NCBI GenBank assembly: GCA_947452725.1
Contig: CANGEG010000003.1
Coordinates: 1-36,719 of the forward strand
Source of the DNA: Comamonadaceae bacterium
Lineage (GTDB): Bacteria; Pseudomonadota; Gammaproteobacteria; Burkholderiales; Burkholderiaceae_C
DNA length: 36,719 bases
Reading direction: 5' to 3'
The translations under genes were made by a program, and so were the position numbers. Below are positions 18,757 to 27,900 of this stretch, piece after piece. Position 1 is the first letter of the stretch. Each line of letters begins with the position of its first letter. The notes under the pieces were generated by a model. It did no database searches, was not told the origin of the DNA, and was given only the letters and a program-made list of their open reading frames with translations.

Positions 18757-18798
18757 ACCTGTGCGTTCATTGAAACATGTTTCAATGAACGCACAGGT
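18757..18798. repeat. Perfect 42-bp palindrome
   Basis: ACCTGTGCGTTCATTGAAACATGTTTCAATGAACGCACAGGT is identical to its reverse complement; lies between the ABC gene and the micro-ORF. Confidence 0.97.
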
Positions 18799-18860
18799 CT
18801 AAATCGGCTTGGCAGCAGGTCGGTTTAGCACCTTAACCAGAACACTTCAGGAGATTCTTC

Positions 18861-18896
18861 ATGAAAAAGAAAAGCAAAAAACCAACAAAGAAGTAA
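18861..18896 (+). CDS. Candidate micro-ORF, 11 aa MKKKSKKPTKK
   Basis: SD AGGAGA (18849-18854) 6 nt before ATG; ATG AAA AAG AAA AGC AAA AAA CCA ACA AAG AAG TAA; terminator starts 13 nt after the stop. Could instead be a noncoding RNA. Confidence 0.45.
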   Translation: MKKKSKKPTKK

Positions 18897-18909
18897 TTTC
18901 TTTGTAGCG

Positions 18910-18951
18910 AAAACAACCCCGCCAAGCTGCGCTTGAGCGGGGTTGTTTTTT
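18910..18951 (+). terminator. Strong Rho-independent terminator after micro-ORF
   Basis: AAAACAACCCCGC ... GCGGGGTTGTTTTTT, with an inner CAAG/CTTG stem. Confidence 0.93.
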
Positions 18952-19015
18952 GGAGCAGCGCTCTTGCTCAATTCAGCCGCTTGGGCATTGCCCCTCAAAC
19001 ATAAAAACACGCCCA

Positions 19016-21112
19016 TCATCCGGCCTGGCTCAAAGCCCCCAGACCACTGGCGCGTCGGACCTGTTGTGCCATGGCTTCGCCTAGCAAGCCAACTCGGGGC
19101 TCGACCAGCGACAGGTATTCCTTGGCGCGGGTGATACCGGTGTAGACCAACTCGCGGGTCAAAATATCACCGCCTACATCGGGCAAGACCACCACGGTGT
19201 GGGCAAACTCTGAGCCCTGGCTTTTGTGGATGGTCATGGCAAACGCCGTTTCCACATGGGCAAGTCGACTGACGCTGACAGAGCGCAACTGTTCACCATC
19301 GAGAAAATAGGCCCGCAGCGCTCTTCCCCCTTCGTGACCAGGCAGCACCACCCCCACATCGCCATTGAAAACGCCCTGTGCCTTGTCGTTACGAGTCACC
19401 ATGACGGGTCGCCCGACAAACCACTCACCTTCAGGTTGCAAAAGGCCTTGGCTGGCGAGCGCACGCTGCACCTGGTGATTGATGACCCGATCGCCCCAGT
19501 CCCCTTCATGCACAGCGCACAAGATACGAAAACGATCAAACGCTTTGAGCACACGCTTGACCCAGTCAGTGTGGGCCGTTTCGGGCTCAAGCGGCTGCGC
19601 CCTGTGAAGCCTCAAAGGCCAAGGTCCGAGCTGGATCTCACGCAGGTAGTCGGCGTAACTGGCCGGGGCCAGAGGGCGTCCGTGCAAGGCCAGTTGCACC
19701 AGCGCATCGGGGTGCAATGGAGTCGGCACCAAATACACCTTGCCTGGGTGGGCTACAGCACTAGGCAAAACGGTGTGTGCCTGCCGCGTGCCGCGGGCCA
19801 ATAGATCGTAGGCGCCCAAAGGCACCTCTAGCGTGAACAAATCCGAAGGGGCTTCGGCCCGAACCAGGCCCGCGTTCACGGCTTTAGCCAGCGCGCCGAT
19901 GTCCGAGCCAAAGCGGTGACTGTGGCGCAGCATCACGGTTTGCTGTTCGAGCGCGCTGGTGAAAGTTGTCGATGCGAGCAAATGTTGCCCGCAAGTAGCC
20001 ATCACATAAGCGCAGGTGGCAGGGCTGTAACGGGCCTGTTGGGCGTGGGCGCAAAGGTCTCCCAGCACCGAGCCTGCTTCCACCGATGCGAGTTGATCTT
20101 TGTCGCCCAGCAAGATCAGTTTGGCGTGAGGGGGCAAGGCTTGCAGCAAAGCGGCCATCATTTCCAGGTGCACCATCGAGGTCTCATCAACGATCAACAC
20201 GTCCAGGTCCAACTGATGCTGTGCATTGTGGTTGAACTGTCGACTGCCCACGCGCATACCTAGCAGCGCATGCACAGTGCTGGCCTGGCCGATGCGCTCG
20301 GTCAGCGCCTGCAAGTCCACCGCTGCCCCCAGGCTGCTTTGCAGGCTGACCAGCGACTGGTCAATGGACTGGCGCAAACGCGCCGCTGCCTTGCCGGTGG
20401 GCGCAGCCAGTGCCACGCGCAGCTGCGCCGGGTTCTGGCTGGTGGCCAGCAAGAGTGCCAGCAAACGGGCGGCGGTGTAGGTTTTACCAGTACCGGGGCC
20501 ACCGGTGATGACAGTCAGCCCACTGCGCAGAGCCAGCGCGCAGGCGATCTTTTGCCACTGGGGCTCATCGCCCGATGAAGTGCCCGCCTCGCTGCCAGAT
20601 GGTGCCGCAAACATCCGGTCCAGCCAGTCTTTGGCGGCCTCCGTGTCCACCCTTTGGTGCGCTGCGACGCGCTGCCCCACCGCGTGCGCCACTTGTTGCT
20701 CATAGACCCAATAGCGGCGCAGGTAAAGCAACGGGGCCTTGGCCGTGCCGTCCAGCACCAGCGGCTGGCCTGTATCGGGGTGACCTGGCGAGACGCAGCG
20801 CACCACCGGGCTGCGCTTGAGTGCATTCACCCAATTGTGCGGCGCAGTAGGCAAGCTGGCCCACAGGCTGTTCAGCTCACTCTGCGCTTTTTCCGGCCAG
20901 CCCAACACCGCTTGGGGGTTTTGCACCAGCTCAATCAACGGCAAGCACACATGACCTCGCCCCTCCATATGCGCCAGCAAAGCGCTGGCCACCAGAGTGG
21001 CGGGCTCGGCTTGGGGGTCATGGTCCAAAACAAAGCCGGCCAGGGCACTGTCTAGGCGGCGTAACCAGCCTTGCTCAGACCACTGACGAAGGGTTTCAAG
21101 GGTGGAATTCAT
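19016..21112 (-). CDS. recD: Exodeoxyribonuclease V subunit alpha (RecD)
   Basis: 'VITGGPGTGKTYTAARLLALLL', 'LDVLIVDETSMVHLEMMAALLQAL', 'FAMTIHKSQGSEFAHTVVVLP', 'LVYTGITRAKEYLSLV' helicase motifs. Confidence 0.97.
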   Translation of the reverse strand: MNSTLETLRQWSEQGWLRRLDSALAGFVLDHDPQAEPATLVASALLAHMEGRGHVCLPLIELVQNPQAVLGWPEKAQSELNSLWASLPTAPHNWVNALKRSPVVRCVSPGHPDTGQPLVLDGTAKAPLLYLRRYWVYEQQVAHAVGQRVAAHQRVDTEAAKDWLDRMFAAPSGSEAGTSSGDEPQWQKIACALALRSGLTVITGGPGTGKTYTAARLLALLLATSQNPAQLRVALAAPTGKAAARLRQSIDQSLVSLQSSLGAAVDLQALTERIGQASTVHALLGMRVGSRQFNHNAQHQLDLDVLIVDETSMVHLEMMAALLQALPPHAKLILLGDKDQLASVEAGSVLGDLCAHAQQARYSPATCAYVMATCGQHLLASTTFTSALEQQTVMLRHSHRFGSDIGALAKAVNAGLVRAEAPSDLFTLEVPLGAYDLLARGTRQAHTVLPSAVAHPGKVYLVPTPLHPDALVQLALHGRPLAPASYADYLREIQLGPWPLRLHRAQPLEPETAHTDWVKRVLKAFDRFRILCAVHEGDWGDRVINHQVQRALASQGLLQPEGEWFVGRPVMVTRNDKAQGVFNGDVGVVLPGHEGGRALRAYFLDGEQLRSVSVSRLAHVETAFAMTIHKSQGSEFAHTVVVLPDVGGDILTRELVYTGITRAKEYLSLVEPRVGLLGEAMAQQVRRASGLGALSQAG

Positions 21113-21142
21113 GGGCTAGCTCGAAAGGTTCAGGTCGCATGT

Positions 21143-24100
21143 TCAGGCCAGGATTTCAGGAGACGGATCAAGCATGGCGTCCAGTGCGGCCAGACAAGAG
21201 GCCGAGGGCTGCAAAGTGCAGGTGCCCCCCGACGGGCCGTGCATTCCGCGCAAGAACAAACACACTGCGCCGCCCAACTGGCGTTCGGGGTCGTAGGCCA
21301 TGCCCAAGCGGCTTTTCAGCAGTCGGTGTAGCGCAAGCACATAGATGGCCGCCTGCACGTCGTATCGGTGTTCAGCCATGGCACGGGCCAGGCTGTCAGC
21401 GCTATACGCGCTGTCATCTGGACCCAGGGAGTTCGATTTGTAGTCGAGCACCCAATAGCGCCCTTCGTGCTCGAACACCAGATCCATGAAGCCCATCAAC
21501 ATGCCATGCAGCGTGCTGGTTTGAAGGCGCGGACGTGCCACACCGGGCAACAGGAACTCGCAGCACACGGCATCGACGGCGGCTGTCTCAATCTGGCGCG
21601 CAGGCAACCAAAACTCCATCTCCGAACGCACCGTGGGCAGCTGAGCCAACGTCACCTTCAGTCCCGGCAGTTTGGCATGAACCACATCGCTCAGCCAGCC
21701 CACCAGCGCTGGGGCTGCTTCGTTGTGGCCGTCGCGTTCACAGCGGGCCTGTAAGCGCGCGGCCAAAGCGACGTTGTCTTTCAAAGCAAAGCCTTCGCCC
21801 GCCAACCAATCGAGTTGCTTGTGCAGCCAATTGCCGGTGATGGGGCCGCGCTTGAAGCTGTGCCAGATCGGTCCCGGCGCGCCGGCTGTTGTTGGGGTCA
21901 AGGCTTCTACCTGGAAAGCCGCATCGACATCTTGCACACTGGGAGTTTCGTCATCGGCTGGACGCATCACCCGAAGGGGCGAGAGCGCGCTAGGGGGCAA
22001 AGTCACTTGCGCATCATTGAATTGCGCCTCTTTGACTTGCGCCTCTTTTTTCAGATCGCGCGTCAAGCGCGAATAGCTGGCAATCGACCAGTTGCGGTCA
22101 AAGTCAGCGACGTAAGTGGGCGCCGCCTGCAAGTCGGGCAACTGGGAGCGGGCCTGCAGCCGTGTCAGGCCGGTCTGCGCTGGCGCAGGCACCAGCGCGA
22201 TACCCTTGCAACCATCAGCCAGCGCCTGCAGCCTCTCCAACCAGTCGGCTGCAATGCGCTCATTAGCCCCGCCGACCAGGTAGCCAATGGCACTTTGCTG
22301 GGTTTTGCAAGCCTTGCCATTGCCCACTTTAACGGCAGCGAAACCCAGCCAAAGTGCATGGCATGCTCGTGTCAACGCCACATACAGCAGACGCAAGTCT
22401 TCGCGCATGCGCTCTTGCTCCAGCTTGGCCAGAGCCTCATCGTCCATGTCCAGCACCAGCTCGCGTACACCGTCGGCCATGGGCAACTGCACTGCGCTAC
22501 TCAATCCTTTTTTTGCAGGCCTGAAACTGGTGGAAAAAGGCAAGCAGACCACCGGATACTGCAGCCCCTTGCTGGCATGGATGGTGACGATTTTGACCAG
22601 GTCGGCATCGCTCTCAAGGCGCACCACCTGTTCAGTGGTCTGATCGGCGTTTTCGGCAATTTGGTTCATCAGCCAGCGAATCAACGCTTGTTCGCCTTCC
22701 AAGTCGGCGCTGGCGTTTTGCAGCAATTCGGCCAAGTGCAGGTAATTGGTCAAGCTGCGTTCACCGCCTTCGTTTGCCAGCCAGCGCGCCGCCAACTTAA
22801 AGCGGTGCATCGACTGGCGAAGCATCGCCAGTACACCCTGAACTAACCAGGTCTGGCGCAATTCGCGCAGGATCTGAATTTGTTCGTCAAAGACTTCATC
22901 GTCGGTAGCCAAAAGGGCCAGCTCGGCCAACGACAAGCCCACGCTGCCCAGCGCCAACGCGGCTCGCACCAGGCCTGCGTCTTGAGGCGTGGCCACGGCG
23001 CGAAGCCAGTGCAACAGGTCGCGGGCCTCGTCACTTTGGTAGACCGAATCTTTGTCTGACAAATACACCGAGGCCACATTTCGCTTTTGCAAGGCGCGGC
23101 GCACGGCCGCAGCCTCTTTGCCCGTACGCACCAGAACGGCGATATCTTGCGGACGTAGGCGTTGAAACTCTTTGCCATCGCGGGTAAAGCCGTTGGCCGG
23201 GTCAATCAGCCAACCGGCAATTTGCTCGGCGCAGCGATCTGAAAACCATTTTTGCGCCTGGCCCAGGCTTTGCAATTTCAGATCATGCACCAAGGTGATG
23301 GCGGGCAGTTCGCCATGGGCGTTGAGCCACTTTTCTTTTCGGCCCTGCGCCTTCACTTCGACAAAGGGTAATGGGTTGCCTGGCTGGCCAGCACTTTCTG
23401 CTTTAAACAAAAAGGCCCCACCCGGCAGCTGCATCTCGGCTTGCAAAAAGCTATGATTCACCGCCTTGACCAAGGCCTGTGTAGATCGGTAGTTAACCGA
23501 CAGCGCATAGTGCCGCCCCTGAGTGGCGAGGCGCGCCTGCAAGTAGCTGTAAATGTCCGCCCCGCGAAAGCCATAGATAGATTGCTTGGGGTCCCCAATC
23601 AACAACAAGGCCCTCTCTGGGGCGTTGTCTGCGACTCGGTAAATCTGATCAAAGATGCTGTATTGAATGGGCGAAGTGTCTTGAAACTCGTCGATCAAAG
23701 CCACGGGATATTGCGCCGCGATGCGTTCTCGTAAGCGGTCTCCGTTGGGACCTTTGAGTGCAGCATCTAACCGCTCCAGCATGTCGGAAAAACCAAACTG
23801 ACCCTTTTGGCGCTTGAGCTGGCGCAGGTGCTGCGCCACACTGGCCGCAGCGTGAAGGCGCACTGCCGCACTGGGTGTGGGCAGCTTATGCAAGCTGGCC
23901 TGAAGGCCGGCAAACGCCTCAAAAGCCTCGGTCTCGGCGGGGCTCATGTGCACAGGTCCGGCATCGACTTTGCGAGCCTCATCCAGCCCAGCGGGCCGCA
24001 AGCGCAACCAACCGGCGGCCAGATCGGGCACCACAGCCGCATCACTTGCCTCGGCCCAGCGCTGCAATGTATCGAGCCAGCCCGTGATGTTTTGGATAGA

Positions 24101-24913
24101 AAATCTGCGGCCATCCCAGCCATGTGCGTTGGGCGGATCTTGCGACAGCACAAAGCTGCGCATTTGCGCCACCCGCTCGCGCCAGGGGTGGCGCAACTCC
24201 TTGAGTTGCTCGCGCAATTCACTCTGAGCGCGCTGCAGCACTTGTGCCAGTGTCGCAGCGACGTCTACCGCACCTGTTGGCAACTTTCCCAGCAGCGCTT
24301 TCACATCCGTTAACAAAGGATCCACCCCTGACCAAATGTCCAACACCTCGTTCAGCACAGGTGCGGCCAGGCCATAGCACTGCTTGCGCCAATAGTCTTG
24401 TACTGCCTGCGTGAGAAGCGCTTGTTCGTCGGCCACCAGCTCTTCTTCAAACAGGCTGCCGCTGTCAAAGGCATGTTCACGCAGCATCCGCTGGCACCAG
24501 GCGTCTATAGTGTGAACACTGGCTTCGTCCATGCATTCGGCGGCCATGGCCAGACGCCAGGCGGCCAGCTGGCGTTCGCCCTGAGCCGGGTAATCCACCA
24601 AAAGGCCACGCAGATAGTCGTCTTCGGCCATGGGTTCGGCCTCGCCCCTGAAGCAGCGGGCGGCTTCAAGTAAGCGGGCACGGATGCGGTCCGACAACTC
24701 ACGCGTTGCGGCCCGGGTGAATGTCATCACCAAAATTTCCGACGGCATCAACGGACGCGTAAAACGCGACTCGTTGCGGCCATGCCCCAGCACCAACCGC
24801 AAATACAGTGCGGCAATGGTCCAGGTCTTGCCGGTGCCGGCACTGGCTTCAATCAGGCTAGACCCCCACAAAGGAAAGCACTCTGCGTGCAGAGGTTGCG
24901 ACACTTCATGCAT
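21143..24913 (-). CDS. recB: Exodeoxyribonuclease V subunit beta (RecB)
   Basis: 'LIEASAGTGKTWTIAALYLRLVLG', 'ALIDEFQDTSPIQYSIFDQIYR', 'ALLLIGDPKQSIYGFRGADIYSY', 'IVTIHASKGLQYPVVCLP', nuclease motif 'WVLDYKSNSLG'. Confidence 0.98.
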   Translation of the reverse strand: MHEVSQPLHAECFPLWGSSLIEASAGTGKTWTIAALYLRLVLGHGRNESRFTRPLMPSEILVMTFTRAATRELSDRIRARLLEAARCFRGEAEPMAEDDYLRGLLVDYPAQGERQLAAWRLAMAAECMDEASVHTIDAWCQRMLREHAFDSGSLFEEELVADEQALLTQAVQDYWRKQCYGLAAPVLNEVLDIWSGVDPLLTDVKALLGKLPTGAVDVAATLAQVLQRAQSELREQLKELRHPWRERVAQMRSFVLSQDPPNAHGWDGRRFSIQNITGWLDTLQRWAEASDAAVVPDLAAGWLRLRPAGLDEARKVDAGPVHMSPAETEAFEAFAGLQASLHKLPTPSAAVRLHAAASVAQHLRQLKRQKGQFGFSDMLERLDAALKGPNGDRLRERIAAQYPVALIDEFQDTSPIQYSIFDQIYRVADNAPERALLLIGDPKQSIYGFRGADIYSYLQARLATQGRHYALSVNYRSTQALVKAVNHSFLQAEMQLPGGAFLFKAESAGQPGNPLPFVEVKAQGRKEKWLNAHGELPAITLVHDLKLQSLGQAQKWFSDRCAEQIAGWLIDPANGFTRDGKEFQRLRPQDIAVLVRTGKEAAAVRRALQKRNVASVYLSDKDSVYQSDEARDLLHWLRAVATPQDAGLVRAALALGSVGLSLAELALLATDDEVFDEQIQILRELRQTWLVQGVLAMLRQSMHRFKLAARWLANEGGERSLTNYLHLAELLQNASADLEGEQALIRWLMNQIAENADQTTEQVVRLESDADLVKIVTIHASKGLQYPVVCLPFSTSFRPAKKGLSSAVQLPMADGVRELVLDMDDEALAKLEQERMREDLRLLYVALTRACHALWLGFAAVKVGNGKACKTQQSAIGYLVGGANERIAADWLERLQALADGCKGIALVPAPAQTGLTRLQARSQLPDLQAAPTYVADFDRNWSIASYSRLTRDLKKEAQVKEAQFNDAQVTLPPSALSPLRVMRPADDETPSVQDVDAAFQVEALTPTTAGAPGPIWHSFKRGPITGNWLHKQLDWLAGEGFALKDNVALAARLQARCERDGHNEAAPALVGWLSDVVHAKLPGLKVTLAQLPTVRSEMEFWLPARQIETAAVDAVCCEFLLPGVARPRLQTSTLHGMLMGFMDLVFEHEGRYWVLDYKSNSLGPDDSAYSADSLARAMAEHRYDVQAAIYVLALHRLLKSRLGMAYDPERQLGGAVCLFLRGMHGPSGGTCTLQPSASCLAALDAMLDPSPEILA

Positions 24914-27900
24914 ATGAAACCGCTTTCACGCATTGGGCAGACCAGGCCAGCAAGGGACCATAAACCAGGCGGGCCAGAGCGGTCACATCCATGCCGTTTG
25001 GAGCCTTGGCGCTGCAAAGGGCTTCAAAGTCGGGAAAGACCCGGGCCAGGCACATCTCGCGCACTTCGGCCAGTTGTTCGCTAATCGCACCACCACCACC
25101 ACCACCACCACCACCACCTTCGTAGGCGAGTTCGGCCTTGGCATCGGCTTGGCTGTCCTCTTCGCTTTGAGCACCAGCGGCCAGCGCCAATGCAGTCTTG
25201 AGCGGTAAAGGTAAAGGGGCATTTTGGCCTTGCAGCCAAACTTCGCACAAAATGTTCAGGCCTTGCAAGGCTTGCTCGGGCGGCATGGGTTGAATATGCA
25301 GTTCGCCATCCTGCCCGACTACACGTCCCTGCAACACCTGCCCAACCGATGCGGCCAGCATGGATTGCAACCAAGCGCGCAAGAGTTTGTCAGGGCGGGC
25401 AACATAGACTTTACCGTTTTTGGCGGTGATTTTACTGGCGTCCAATATCACCCACGCGCGGTCACCGTCGCTATTTTGGCAAATACCGTCGAGCCAGTCG
25501 CGCAGCACCAACGTGTGATCTTGGCACCGGTGCTCATAGCTGACCGCAACGCGCTCGCTGGTCAGCGGAAACGCATGGCCCAGCCCAGCCCAGGCCTGCG
25601 CCATGGCGCTCAGCGTGCCTTGTAACTCGGCTTTTTTAAGTTGGCCCAGACCCTGCATTGGCAAACTGCCCGCACGATCCAAGGCCTCCAGCCGGGCCGT
25701 AATGCCTGCCTCCAGGCCTTGACATTGGGTTGGCGCGGGCCAGTGTTGGATCTGTGACTGTATGAGTTGGTAGTTGGCCAGCCCGTCAAAGCCAAAAGCT
25801 TCTGTGTCACCAGGCTCCTCTTCAGGGCTCCAAAAGCTCACACCAAAACGTTCCTTGAAAAAGGCTTTGACCGGGTTGCGGAAAAAACGCACCAGCCTAT
25901 CTTGGTCCAAGCGTTCCTGGCCCAAACGCTCGGGCTTAACCAGGCAAAGGGTGGTGGGCACCAAGGTGCTGGAATTGTCAGTACGGCAACCCTGCTCGGC
26001 CATGTTTGTACTCTCGTACAGGCTGCGCCACTCGCGGGCATAAGTTTGCAGCGATGAGCCCGATTCAAAATAGCGACGACTGAAAGGCTGCAAAGGATGC
26101 GAGGTTGTGCGGTCTATGACGGCTTGTTCGCCCCAGGCTGAGGCGATGTAATCGCGCAGCTGCGAGACCAGCACCGAGGGTGGCTGCGCGCTGTTATCGC
26201 GCACGCTGTGGCCAGTCCAGCTGACATACAGCACGCGGCGGGCAGACAGCAGCGCTTCTAGCATGAGTTGTCGGTCATCGTGCTGGCGCGATCGGTCGCC
26301 AGGGCGAAACATTCCGCGCTGGCCCATCAGGTCAAAGTCGCTGCGCTGAGTGCGACGCGGATAGTCGCCGTCATTCATACCCAGCAGGCAGACTACCTCA
26401 AACGGAATGGCCCGCATCGGCATCAGCGTGCAAAAAGTCACGCCACCGGCCCGAAAACGCTGCGCCAAGCTAGGCACCTGTAAGGCGTCAAGCCAGCCTT
26501 GGCGCAGAGCCGCCAAACCCACCGCCTGCGCAAAACCGGCTTGCTCACAGGCCCGCAGCCAATAGTCCAAACCATCGCTCAGTGCGCTCAAGGCCAGAGT
26601 GTCTATCTCGTCCACGGCTTTAAACAAAACTCCCAGCAACCACTGCGCGTGTTCGCGCCAAGCCCCAGGCGTGGCCTCGCTTTGGGTGCGCTGCCACCAG
26701 TCGGCCAGAGTTTGTAGCAGGTGCGCCAGGCTGCCAGCCAGTTCGGCATCCAAGCCGCCGACTTCGGCATAGGGCTCAGTACCCTGCCAGCCTGTGGCGC
26801 CGGACAGCTCGGCCATTGAGCCCGAGGCGTAACCTAGCAGCATGCGCTGCAAACCAAACCAGGCACTGTTTTGGTCGCCGCAAGCGGCCAGGTCCAACTG
26901 GGCCCGCTGCTGTTCGTGCAAGCCCCAGCGAATGCCAGAGCCGGTCATCCATTGCATGAGCAGGGGCAATTTTTCAGCGTCAATGCCAAAGCGCTGGGCC
27001 AAGGCGGGCACTTCTAATAAATCCACCAACTCGCTCAAGCCGCAGCGGTGCAACGGCAAACCGAGTAACCACTCCACGGCCAAAATAATCGGGCTGCTGG
27101 ACTTAGCGCTCAGGTCAGCAATGTCAAACGGAATGAACCGCTTGTCGTGACGCGAGTATTGACCAAACACAGCGCGGATAGCTGGGGCCATGCTCTGCAC
27201 ATCGGGCACCATGACAACGACGTCTCGGGGATTGAGTGGCAGTTTTTGATCCGTGGTTATGGACGATGGCGCCAATAGGGCCAGCAACTGGTCGTGCAGC
27301 ACTTCAAGCTCACGCACGGGGCTGTGCGCCAGGTGGAACACCACTGAGCGGTCTTCGGCGGCCAAAGGTGCATCGTCATGCCGCACGCTCAGCGGCTCCA
27401 AGTCGCGGATGCGATGCTGCATACGGGTGAGCATGGGTGTGTGAGCAGTTTCAGGTGCCTCGCCAAAAAGGTCAATCTTGAGCAAGGGAAAAGCCTGCGC
27501 CGTGGCCACGGCATCGTCAAAAGCATCGAGCTGGCGTACAAAGTCCCTCCCCTGCCGACCCCAGGCAGCAAGCAGCGGGTGGGCAAGCATGTGCATGTCT
27601 TCCAACGCTGGCGGTGTGTTCAGGGCCTCTCGCATTGGATGGCGGCGGCGCGCAATCTTGAATAGTTCACGCCCTTCCATGATGTCGCCCCAGTAAAAAC
27701 GGCAAGGGTTCGGCACCGCCACAATCACCTGGCTGTGAGGGGCCAGCGCGGCCATCATCTCTAGCATGGCCCCGGGAATGTGGCTCATACCAAATACCAC
27801 GACGCGCCGCGGCAGCGGTCCTGCAAAATTTTCGCCACTGTGTAAGCGCGCGACCACCTGGCGATGCAGGTCGGGTCGAGTGACGCCGCGCTGTGCGGGC

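Noticed and set aside
18825-19019. 64-aa minus-strand ORF across the micro-ORF terminator
   Set aside because: Spans the strong terminator and micro-ORF in antisense; no SD or domain evidence.
21815-22846. 343-aa plus-strand ORF antisense to recB
   Set aside because: Shadow ORF opposite conserved RecB helicase motifs; no domain signatures.
25088-25118. ACC repeat considered as a CRISPR or mobile-element repeat
   Set aside because: Simple in-frame trinucleotide run inside recC with no spacers; treated as a microsatellite.
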